This document shows positions 21,464 to 31,293 of a stretch of DNA of 64,000 nt, piece after piece. Source of the stretch: Pyropia haitanensis (Eukaryota > Rhodophyta > Bangiophyceae > Bangiales > Bangiaceae); the NCBI GenBank assembly GCA_008729055.1, contig SDUX01000003.1:1054001-1118000 (forward strand), in the 5' to 3' direction. The notes under the pieces were generated by a model. That model was not told where the DNA came from. It did not search any database and worked only from the letters and a program-made list of their open reading frames with translations. The position numbers and the translations under genes were made by a program. Numbering within the stretch: position 1 is the first letter of the stretch; every line of letters begins with the position of its first letter.

Positions 21464-22435
21464 ATGCTCCGCTTCGCTGGATCGTCCCTGGCCCGCCATG
21501 TGCGTGGTGCGGGGGCCCACCCGCCTGCCCTCAGGCTGCCTGCACTAGGGGCGGCGACAGCGTACTCCCCCCCTACTCTGGCTCTCGGTGGAACCCTCCC
21601 GTTTGCAGATGGTCGCCGCACCACCACCATCCTGGCCGTTCGCCGCGGCAACACCGTGGCGGTCATAGGCGACGGGCAAGTCACCCAGGGGGGGACGGTG
21701 ATGAAGCCCAACGCGCGCAAGGTGCGGCGGCTGGGCCCCGGCGGGAGTGTCATTGCCGGTTTTGCGGGCGCCACGGCCGACGCGATGACACTCCTAGAGC
21801 GGTTGGAGGGCAAAATCGATGCTCACCCGGGGCAGCTGCTGCGCGCGGCGGTCGCGCTCGCCGCCGAGTGGCGACTGGACAAATACCTCCGCCGCCTCGA
21901 CGCGGTGATGATCGTTGTGGACTCCAAGATGAGCCTCACCCTCACGGGCGGGGGAGACGTGCTCGAGCCGTGCGACGGGATTGTGGGGGTGGGCAGCGGC
22001 GGCACCGCCGCCATCGCCGCCGCGCGGGCACTCATGAGCGTGGCCGACGACGCAACCGCGGCGGCAGCAGCTGCGAGGCAGGAGTCCAGTGATGCGGCGG
22101 CGGGTGGGGCAGTAGCGGCGGCGGGGGCCCCCGAAATGGGCGCGGAGGAGATGGCTCGCCGCGCCATGAAGATTGCGGCCGACATGTGTGTATACACTAA
22201 TGACTCGTGGGTGACGGAGGTGATTGTGGATGACGAGGGCGCGCCCGCCGCGACCGCGGACGGGGACAAGGACGCAGACGCGGCGGCGGACACGCAGACA
22301 TCCAAGGGTGCCGCCGATGCGTTGGCGTCCACGGCAGGTGCATCACCTGTGACCAGCGACTCGGAGGGGGAGGGCGTTGCGGAAGGTGATGGAGGCAAGC
22401 GAAAGGGGAAGAAGGGTGGGGGGGGAGAGACCTGA
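21464..22435 (+). CDS. hslV: HslV (ClpQ) ATP-dependent protease peptidase subunit, organelle-targeted
   Basis: The Thr peptidase of the HslUV (ClpYQ) protease, which degrades unfolded substrates delivered by the HslU ATPase; in eukaryotes it is mitochondrial. The ATG at 21464 gives a 53-residue Arg/Ala-rich leader, then the mature N-terminus '[20 protein letters not shown]' with catalytic Thr about residue 54. '[14 protein letters not shown]', '[20 protein letters not shown]', '[19 protein letters not shown]' and '[12 protein letters not shown]' follow in family order. At 323 residues it is far longer than bacterial HslV (about 175). The excess is the leader, an Ala-rich insert after 'ALMSVADDA', and a C-terminal acidic then Lys/Gly-rich tail. 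No intron. HslU is not in the window. Confidence 0.95.
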   Translation: MLRFAGSSLARHVRGAGAHPPALRLPALGAATAYSPPTLALGGTLPFADGRRTTTILAVRRGNTVAVIGDGQVTQGGTVMKPNARKVRRLGPGGSVIAGFAGATADAMTLLERLEGKIDAHPGQLLRAAVALAAEWRLDKYLRRLDAVMIVVDSKMSLTLTGGGDVLEPCDGIVGVGSGGTAAIAAARALMSVADDATAAAAAARQESSDAAAGGAVAAAGAPEMGAEEMARRAMKIAADMCVYTNDSWVTEVIVDDEGAPAATADGDKDADAAADTQTSKGAADALASTAGASPVTSDSEGEGVAEGDGGKRKGKKGGGGET

Positions 22436-22760
22436 GCGCCGCGAACGACATAGGAAACTATCAAGGGCCGTCGGCGATGACCTTGAACAGCACATCTATC
22501 GTGAGCGCTGTGCGCACGACTGGAGTTCCGACTCGGTGCCAGCGTTTGCTTCGGGCTTTGGATAATGAATCACACCCCGCCGCGCCTATGGGCCCTACTG
22601 GCCCGCAGCGACGAGAGTGCCACGGGAGAGCACCACCCACAGGTCTGGTCGTCACGTCAGCTCGCGTGAGCCAACACGCTGGCAACCCTCAGGGGCACCT
22701 TCCTTAAGCCCGCCACCCTCAAACTCTACCCAGTCTTGCCCGCCCGAAAAGATACGCTCC
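22436..22760. other. Convergent spacer between hslV and the glycosidase-like gene
   Basis: 325 nt of 3' sequence for both genes; nothing else recognised. Confidence 0.6.
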
Positions 22761-25235
22761 TCAGAACTCAACGAGCAAGGCGTTCCCATCGTACACCATG
22801 GCGTCGGCAACCTCTCTCAGGCGCCGCCGCCGGTGTGGCCCCGTAGTCCCCACCCCAAAGGACGAGCCCGGCTCACCAGGCAACACCCCGGATAACATGC
22901 CTGGCAGCGGCAAGCAAGATGTAGAGGTCAGTGGCCCATAGTCCTCCTCCACGTGGACCACCACCTGCACCAGGCGGCTCTCGCCGTCACCGTCAGCTGC
23001 CTCATCCGTCACGGTCTCCTCGCCGTTGCGGGCCGCTCCAACCGCCAACACGACCACGTCAAAAACGACGCCGCATCCAAAGAGGCGACGCAACGCCATC
23101 CGCCGCCACTGCTTGGGTAGTCGCGGTGAAATGCTGACCTTCCGTCGGCCCACCGCGGTGATACCAAACACCCCCTCCAGCCACACCCGAGCGTACAGGG
23201 CACTCTCCCCCGCCAGCTGGCTGGCCTCATAGTTCTCCTCCACGCAGTAAGGTACGCGTTCGCCAAAGACGCGGGTGGTGGTGAACTCCCGCAGCCGGTC
23301 CAGCGCCACCTCGCCAAGATCTACGTCGCTGATACCCGGCACACGGTCAACCTGAAAGGCCGTTCGCAGCGCCACCAGCGTCTGGCGATCCCAGGAGTCG
23401 TGGCGGGCGGCCTCGACACGGACGCCCTCGGGCGTCCACATAGTCCCGTGCTTGGCGAGCAGCAAACCCACCGCGCGTGCTGCGCGGGGCGACGAAATGC
23501 CCGCCGCGGCGGGCAGAGCAGACCAGCCACGCATCTTGCGGCAGCCCGCAAAGTAGCGGTAGCCCCCAGACCAGACATTCTTGTCGCCAAAGTACTCCTC
23601 GATGGCCGCCTCCAAGTCGCTTGCCTTGGCGCGCAAGCCCGCGGCCGCGGTGGTGCGACCAACCGAGTCGGCAAGCAATGCCGCGCTGCGGAGGGCGGCC
23701 AGGGCCGTTGCGTTGGCCGCCAGGTTGGACTCCCCCGTCTCAAAGCGACCTTCCATCTCGTCCGATTCAGTCATAAGGATACCGTCTGCAGAATCGGCAA
23801 TCCGCGCAGTAATGTGCTGTAGCGCCCATGTAATCGAGGGGGTCAAGACGGCTGCCGCCGACGGGACGGTCAAGGCGTAAAGACTAGCGCCCCAGGCGTA
23901 GCAGCCGGCGTCGCCACGGTCTAGGCGTCCGATGAAGTCGCCCTCCACCTCCACCGAGTAGGCCATCGTGTCGGCAGGTGCCGACGGCATCAGCGAAGCT
24001 AGCGTACGGTACGAGTTGAGCGCGGCGACCGAAATGCTCCCAAGACGGTCGACCACTAAAACGCTGGAGCGCGCAAAGGCAGCAAGAGGAGTGTTGTCCC
24101 AGACGGCCACCGTGTCCCTGGTGTCACTGTTGGCAGAAACGTCCTCGTCTGGCAGGTCCTGCACCATCTCAACCTCTTCCGCATCATTGCCCGCAGCCGT
24201 AAGGGTCTGCAAAGGGTGCATGCTCATACTCCTCGAGCCATTCCCGGCGTTGGAGCTGCTGCTGGCACCTTCCCGCTCCATTTCGACACGACCCTTGCTC
24301 GCCGGGTCGCCGTCCACGCCGCCCGCGCCGCCTAGCCACGCTAGGAACGGCCCTGCGTACTCGGCTTGGTCATTGGCCCACACGCCCCCATAGTACTTGC
24401 CACCTCCTGGCGAGTGAAGTAACCCCAGCTCTGTCTCGAACACGGCCTCCCCTGTCCGTACCTTGGCCAACGCAAAGGCGGTGTCGAGCTCGGGCTCGGG
24501 GGTCTCCAGGACACACCGCCCGCCGCTCAGCGACCGCACAAACGCCTGCCGTTCGCGCATCTCCCGCACCAACCCCGCGTTCGTTACGGGCTCGTCATCA
24601 CAAAACGGCCCACTCCCTGCCACCGCCGCGGCACTGCGCAGGCTGGGGTTGTCTGCCATCCGGGCGGTCGTGTGGACGCCCACGTGGGCGACGCCGCCGT
24701 TGGGCGGTATCTCCAGCCGCTCCCCCACCGACCCAGGCACGGCGGTGTACACCTCATAATCGCCCGCCACCCCATCAGGCGACGAGTTGAGCGTCGACGT
24801 CGTCGAGTCCACCCGCAGCACGGCCATCTGGTCAGGCGACACGTTGGTGACCGTCCACACCTCCACCGCCGATGGGCGCGACATGGATGGGAAAAACGTG
24901 CGGGTGATGGCGACGCCGCCCTCGGGCGCGTGGTCCACGTGCAGCAGCCCATCCTGGCGGATCCGGAAGGCGCCGCCCAGCGGTATCGGTCGACGGCCAT
25001 TGAGAGAGATCAGGTGAGTGAGCGTCAGCGGCCCGTGCGCCACGCGCTCCGTCAGGTAGCCGCGAGGGGACCGGGACGTGCGCATGGACGGAAAATAGAC
25101 CGTCGAGTCGACGTGCACCGACGCGAGCGCGTCGAGATCGTCGGGGTCGGGGAGGCAGCCCAACCGCGGCACCGTCGCTGCATCAGATGACGAGCCGGCA
25201 TCGCCCACACCATTGGCGGGCCCGCTGTCGCCGCT

Positions 25236-25266
<31 letters not shown>

Positions 25267-25715
25267 GCCCCATCGCCAGCGGCGACCTGGGTTGAGGAGC
25301 TCCCCTCCGACGTGGGGCCCGGCGGGCCCGCCGCCGCCGCCGCCGCAGACGACTCGCCCGTCGACGGCCCCACGCCCGGTACGCCCGACAGCGGCGGTGG
25401 CCGTGGCGGATTCGCCGTCCCCGCCGCCGGCGCTGGCGCCTCGGCCGCCGCCTCGGCCGAGGCACCCGGCATGGGCGGCGGCGCCTCGGGCTCAATCGAG
25501 TAGCTGGTCACCATCGCCACCAGCGGCCCGTTCATCTCCACATCGTCCTGGTGGGGCAGCTCGGCCTCCGGGTCCCCCAGGGGGGACGTGAGCGCATCCC
25601 GCACGCTCGGCGCCAGGGGGTATACAATGCCGCGGCAGTCGGGTGACGGAGCCCACCGGGGGCGCTTGGGCGTGTACAGCGGACCATACGCCGCGGCCGA
25701 TGCGCTGGCCATCAT
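22761..25715 (-). CDS. Six-hairpin (alpha/alpha)6 glycosidase-like protein
   Basis: An intact 984-codon frame from the ATG at 25715 (MM start, no signal peptide, so probably cytosolic). An N-terminal beta-sandwich-like region contains 'VEMNGPLVAMVTSYSIEP', a long Gly/Ala/Pro linker, then 'GYLTERVAHGPLTLTHL' and 'ITRTFFPSMSRPSAVEVWTV'. The catalytic-type (alpha/alpha)6 region contains 'YYGGVWANDQAEYAGPFLAW', 'DRGDAGCYAWGASLYAL', 'TESDEMEGRFETGESNLAAN', 'RHDSWDRQTLVALRTAFQ' and 'YCVEENYEASQLAGESALYA'. It ends in a beta-rich segment ('KVSISPRLPKQW'). This order is known from six-hairpin glycosidase-fold proteins near the GH78/amylo-glucosidase groups. The Asp and Glu in these blocks are candidate acid/base residues, but substrate and catalysis are unproven. 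It converges with hslV. Confidence 0.8.
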
Positions 25716-26945
25716 GTCGGCCGCCGGCAGCCGCCGCCAACACCCAACCGACCGCGGCCGTGCTGCCCGCCCGCCACCAAAACGGGGCGGAGCGTCCCAG
25801 CGTCAAGATCCAAGGCACACAACGAGGGAGCGGCGAGAAAGGCGTTGGCGAGAGAAAAAGCAGGTGCACGGTCCCCCTGCGCCCATGTGGGACACGCGGT
25901 CCGACCACACGGCGGCTGGCGGCATGCAGCTGACGGACTGACGTTGGGAGTGGCCAGCGCGGGTGGCCGCCCGCCGTGCCGCCACGCACACAAACGCCTT
26001 GGCGACCGCAACGGCGGAGAATAGAATTGGATGCGGGTTTCATCTCAAATCATCTCGACGAGACACAGTGAATGGGAATTGAAATGTACTTGGACGGAGC
26101 GTCAATTGGCAAGCGTACGTACCGTTCCCCGTGTGGCAAAGGGATGCGCAGCTCACGTCGAGCCCGATGGCCGCCCGAACACACACGCTCTCGAGCCAAC
26201 GGGATGCAGTCGAGGCACAAAGACAAAAAAAGGCGGCCATGAACCCACTCGTCGGCCCTGCAGGTGCGGCAGAGGCGAAAGGTACGCCGCGTGCCGGCGC
26301 CCGTGTAGTGCCATACGGCCACCGCCGCCCACCCACCGCCCCAAGCGGCGGACGCGCACAGCTACCGTCTCAGCCTCACAAACACCAGCGCCGCGGCGGC
26401 CATCGCCAGCACAAGCCAAACCTCTGCAAAAACGGGGTTGAGGGGGGCGTGGACATGACCGCGCACGCCACGCCGCCGACCCAGCAGCGTGGCTCCGCGT
26501 GGCATCCGCAACCCCCCCCACGGGCAGACCCGTCAGGCGCACGCAAACGGCCGCTCTACGTCCTGCGCGGGCGTCGACGTGGCGTTGCGAAAAGCGGCAG
26601 CGCACACAAAACGCCTACCGGGGCGCGTCGCCTGCGAGTTCAACGTCAACGACCGCTGCCATCCATGCCGCAGACATAGTCTGCTGGACGGGCTCCACCC
26701 AGCGGCAGTGCCCCATGAGTGCGCCCTCACCCATCCGCACGCGTAGCCTCCCCTTGAACGTGGTGCAGCGAACCGGTACAACCGGCAAAAACTGCCAACG
26801 ATAGTCGACAGAGGCGAACACAAAAAAGGGGCGCGCGCGCCAGCCCGTTAGCGCGCGGTCCGACCGCCAAGGCACGTGCGGGAACCACGGCGGCGACGCC
26901 ACCCACCCCGCCCGCCGTTCCGCGGTCACCCCCCCCCCCCCCCCC
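25716..26945. other. Intergenic region upstream of the glycosidase-like gene
   Basis: Lies between the 5' end of the glycosidase-like gene and the 3' end of the MYB gene, both minus strand. Includes A/T-richer DNA at 26020-26080 and a poly-C run at 26930-26944. Short frames on both strands show no recognisable motif. Confidence 0.5.
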
Positions 26946-28913
26946 TCACGGCGGCAGCACAAAGTCCGCCCCGTCCGACACCCACAGCTCATCATCCGCA
27001 CACATCTCCTCCACCGCGAGCAGCTCCCCCCCGCTGCGCGTAAACGCACGGCGCGGCACACCCGCCGGTGCCCCCCCCCCCGCCGCCGCCAGCGCGGCGG
27101 CGGCGGCGGCAAAGAAGGCGGCCATCCCGCCCGACGGTGGCGGCACGACCAGCGCCACCCCGCCGCCCGCCTCCCCATTCACGTGCACCGTCACGCGGTG
27201 GCGTGGTGGGGGGGGCGCCGCGGGGGGGGGAGCGCCAGCGCACTGCTGGCGGCGGGGGGAGGAGCGTGTGCATCGCCGCGGCGGCGGCGGCGGCGGCCGC
27301 GACCGCGGCGGCAGCGGCGGCAGTGGGGTTGGGGGGGGGGGGGGGGGGGCGCCGGTGACGAGGTGGGGGGGGGGGCCTTGGGGGCGACGGCGGGGGGGGG
27401 GGGGGACCAACCAGGAGGGGAGGGGGGGGGGGGGGCGAGGCCAAACGGGAGCATCGCGCTCGGCGGCGGGACGAGGACGCCGCCGCCGTGAGGTGGGACG
27501 GCAGCGGCGGGGGGGGGGGGGGCGCCGGCACCATGCTGCGTGGCGCGACGACGACGGGCGCGGCCGGCGGCGCGGCGGGCGCGGCCGGCGGCGCGGCGGG
27601 CGCGGCCGGCGGCGCGGCTGGTGCCGCCACCGCCGCGGCGGCAGGCACCGCGGTGGCAGGCACCGCGGTGGCGGCCGCGACGGCCGTGGCGCTCCCGCCC
27701 CCCCCCCCAGGCACTGCCGGCGCGCTTGGCGGTGGTGCCGGCAGCACCCCCCCCGCCACCGTGCCCCCCCCCCCGGCACCCCCCCCGTCCCCTCCTCATC
27801 ATAAATCGACCCCCGCCGCCGCCGCTCGACCGGCACCGCCGCGCGCGCATAGTACTTTTGCGCGTGGCTCTGACACTGCACCGCCGTGCGGGTGCCGACC
27901 GCCGCGGCAATGGCGATCCAGCGGCCCTTGCCGTGCGCGGCGAGCGCGGCGAGGAAGCGGCCGTGCTCGGCGCGCGTCCACGCCGCCTTGTAGCGCGCGC
28001 GGGGGGCGGCGTGACCCGCGCGGGGAGGGCGGACCGCCGCCGCGCGTAGGCGGCGGCGAGGGCGGCTTCCCGGTGGTGGGAGGGGGGGGGGGGGGGGGGC
28101 GCCGCCGGGCGTGGCTGCCGCCGCCTGGGGGGGGGGGGGGTCCACCGCGGTCGCGCCGGCAGCGCGGGCGGCCGCCGCCGCCACCGCCGCCGCCGCGGCG
28201 GCGGCAGCGTCAACGGCGGTGGCCGCCCCGGCGGTGGGTGCCGCTGCCGCCGCCGCGACCGCCGCGTTCCCCTCTGCCCGCAACGTAGCCGCCGGCTGTC
28301 CGCCGTTGCCGCCACTCACCGCCGCCGCCGCGGCCGGCCGGCCGCCCTGCTCGCGGCGGGCCGGGGTGCCGCCCCCCCCCCCGGCCCCCCCCGGCGGCGG
28401 GCGCGGGTGGAAGGGGCACCGGCCGATGCGGCCGCACAGGTTGCCCCGCTGGTTCCGCACCCCACACACCCGGTGGCCGCGGTCATTGTAGACGGCGTCG
28501 CCGACGACGCAGCCCGACGGCGGGGGGAGGGGGGGGAGGGCGGCGGCCGTGCCGCCGCCGAGAGGGCGGAGGGGGGGGGGGACGCTAGGGAGGGGGGGGC
28601 GGCGCTAGTGGGGGGGGGGGGGCGGGGGGAAGGGCCACCAGCGGGGGGGGGGGGGGGGGGGGAGCCAACCCGTCGCGCCCGCCGCCACCACGGGCGCCGC
28701 CACCCGCGGCACCGCTGCCGCCGCCGCTACCGCCGCAGCCGCTGCCGCCGCTTCCGCCGTCGCCGCCGCCGCCGCCGACGACGGCGGCACCGTGGCCGCC
28801 GCGGCCGTCGCCGGGGCCACGGCGGCGGCGGCCGCCGCGGCGGCCGCCGCCCGGGGCGCCGCGGCGGCCGCCGCCGCGGCCAGCGTCGCGGGCCCGCCGC
28901 GGCCGGCGGCCAT
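26946..28913 (-). CDS. SHAQKY-type MYB regulator with N-terminal Cys/His motif, several frame breaks at G/C runs
   Basis: A probable nuclear DNA-binding regulator. The single MYB repeat reads 'WTRAEHGRFLAALAAHGKGR' then 'WIAIAAAVGTRTAVQCQ' and 'SHAQKYYAR', the plant/algal SHAQKYF class with Tyr for the last Phe (about 27990-27860). Upstream is a short Cys/His block, 'GCVVGDAVYNDRGHRVCG' then 'NLCGRIGRCPFH' (28525-28400). The C-terminus ('RVTVHVNGEAGGG' to 'DDELWVSDGADFVLPP', ending 26946) looks like a small ubiquitin-like or DCX-like fold. Between MYB and C-terminus the likely frame moves at runs near 27764-27786, 27509-27522 and 27330-27435, each resolvable step matching one missing base. 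The ATG at 28913 begins an Ala-rich N-terminus and is tentative. Confidence 0.78.
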
Positions 28914-28941
28914 GCGCGGCCGGCCGGCCGGCCGGCCGGCG
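28914..28941. repeat. Self-complementary (CCGG)n tract
   Basis: Six uninterrupted GGCC/CCGG units at the candidate 5' end of the MYB gene. The tract is palindromic at every register. A shorter copy of the same motif occurs near 58503-58522. Confidence 0.8.
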
Positions 28942-29170
28942 CGGTGGCGGCGACGCGGGGCGGCGGCGGCGGGGATGGAGGCGGGGGCGGTAGAGGGGAG
29001 GAGCGGAACAGGGGGGGGAGAGCGGGGGGGGGGGGGGGCGGGGGGGGGGGGCCCGGGAGGAGAAGAGACGGCGCGGCGCGTTGGGGGGGGGGACGGGCGG
29101 TGGGGGCGGCCGCAGCCAAACCGACGGGCAGCGCGCGGTGCGCGTCGGCAGGGGGCCCCGCCCTGCGCGG

Positions 29171-30005
29171 TAGGCTTGTACTTCACGCCTTTTACGTGAT
29201 TGGGAAGTCACGTTTTACGTGATCACATGCACGTTTTTTGCGTGATCACTAATCACGCCCCAGCAGAAAAGGGCGTGACGTGGGGCGTGATCTCACGAAA
29301 TAATTACTTCGCAGGCGGACTTAGAACTGTACAATCCAGGGCACTGGGCGGGGCCGCGGGTGCCCAATAGCGACCCGGGTCAGTCAGCCCGCCTGCCCTC
29401 GCACGCCGCCCCAAACGCCACAGGGTAGGCCCCTTCCCGGACTGGTTCCCCCTCCACTACGTCTGCGTCGGTGGCGGCGGCTGCAACGATAGTTGCTGTG
29501 TCTGCGGCTGTTGCGGTTGTACACCGGCGGTGGCGCCGAGACTGGCTGGCCGCCATCCAGTTTCTCATTCCCCCCCCCTCCGCCTGTAGCGCGCATTCTA
29601 TTTTTTTGTTGCAGAAGCCAGGTTGGTGCCGCGCGCGTCAGCGCGTGGGGGGGGTCGGTGGTCCGGCAGACGTGGCGCCGGACGGGGCTGCCGCAGCCGC
29701 CGGTGGGGCTGAGCCACGCGTCCTCCTCTCCAACCTGTTTGACACAGAGTGGTACTTGAAGGATGTCAATGCCACCATCTACGGTGTGTGATTAATTCTT
29801 CTCTCAAAATCCTAGTGCAGATCATAGTGACCGCCAAACAGAGAAGAGGGGTGCTACATAAACACGGATCAAGTAGATACGTTCTTTAGTGGGTGCTACG
29901 TTTGTGTGATCACGCCACGAAAAGGGCGTGATCAGGGCGTGATTGGGCGTGATCGAGCGTGTCACGCCCTCACGCCCCACGTTCGGGGCGTTAAGTACAG
30001 GCCTA
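29171..30005. mobile_element. Non-autonomous hAT-like DNA transposon (835 bp)
   Basis: Termini are imperfect inverted repeats: the left end is TAGGCTTGTACTTCACGCC and the right end, read inward on the other strand, is TAGGCCTGTACTTAACGCC; about 22 of the first 28 bases match. The element is flanked by a perfect 8-bp direct repeat, CTGCGCGG, at 29163-29170 and 30006-30013. TIRs starting TAGG plus an 8-bp duplication fit the hAT superfamily; P-type elements also make 8-bp duplications. Both subterminal zones (29185-29310, 29900-29985) are packed with GCGTGATC/GATCACGC motifs in both orientations, as hAT transposases use for binding. No transposase is present. An internal stretch preceded by an acceptor-like 'TTTTTTTGTTGCAG' and coding 'LLSNLFDTEWYLKDVNATIY' may be a captured exon. 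It sits upstream of the MYB gene. Confidence 0.78.
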
Positions 30006-30013
30006 CTGCGCGG

Positions 30014-31293
30014 ACCGCGGCGCGACAGCGGGGGAGTCCCGCGCCGGCCCGATTTCCGTGGCGGCTCGACCCGAGCGGTCCCCATCCCGGCGCGCTGCCG
30101 CCGCGCCGCCGCGGCGCGGCGCGGCGCGGCGGCCGCCGTCGGCTGCCGCCGGCAGCCGCCGCTGCCGCAGCGTGCGCGGCGGCGGCGGGGCCGTGCTCGA
30201 CGCGGACCGCGGCGGCCGTTGGCACGGTTCGCACCGCCGCGGCGGGGCCGCGGGCGGCGGGGGGGGGCGGCCGCGCGCGGCGGCGCGGCGAGGATCCGGT
30301 GCGGAGAGCAAAGAAAAAAAAAAAAAAAAAAAAAAGAAACGGGACGGGCGTCCGTGGCAGTGCTGGCATCGCCGTCACACCCGCCGTCCCCCACGCGGCG
30401 CTGTCGGTACACGACTGCGCGCGCGCACGCGGCCGACCATGACGGCGCGTGGCGTGCTGTCCCTCCGTCCCGGTCCGCGCCGACCATGGCTGCCACCGGC
30501 AATGGCGGCGTGCCAACCAGGACCCAGCCGCCCGCGTCCCGTGCAGTGGGGGCGGGTGTGCCCGAGGCGGGCAGCGGCCCGCCAGCCCAAGCGCGCCCCT
30601 CTCATCTTCCCCCGTCTGTCTGTGGTGAGCCGTGGACCAAACACCACTGGGGGCCCCGCCGCCGCGCGCCAACGTCTTGAGAAACACTCCCACCGCCGCC
30701 GACGGCAACGCGCGCCCCAGACGCCCACGCAGCCCCGTGCTCGACAAGCTGCGACGCGCTGCGCCGCCAGACCAGCGCCCAGCGCGCTGCCGCCCGAGTG
30801 CCCCCTCAATGGCGGGCGCCACCTCGGTGGAGTGACGCCGCCCGCCGCCGTTTGGCCGCCAGCCGCCGCCCTCGTCGTCATCCGTACGGGGGGGCGGCCT
30901 GCGCTGTCTTTTCACGTGAGCTGCGGGGGGGTGCCGGCTGTCATTTGCACCCGTCCGCGCCGCCGTGCGGGCAGAGGTGAGACTGGGCAGCCCGCGGCGG
31001 CCGGCCGCGTGGCCAACGCGGCGACTCGCGCCGGAGCTCCTCCACGGGGGGCGCCACGACACGAGGGTACACAAGCAGGGGTCTACGCTCGGGACCCTCT
31101 ACGCAACCATACCAAACAGCAACAGAAACAATGGTAAAAGCCTATGGTAGACGTGGTCAACCCGAAACGCAGACCGGAACACGGCCAGGACAAGCGAGAA
31201 AAAGAAAAAGAGTTCTCACAGCGCGCGCACACCCCGTGATGTGGGGCTGTGGGAAAGGAGAAGAGTGGGGGAGGGGGGCGGGGGGACGCCGCC
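30014..31293. other. Intergenic region downstream of PEP carboxylase
   Basis: GC-rich spacer with an A tract of about 22 nt at 30311-30334 and no supported gene. Frames on both strands are long only because stop codons are rare. Confidence 0.55.
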
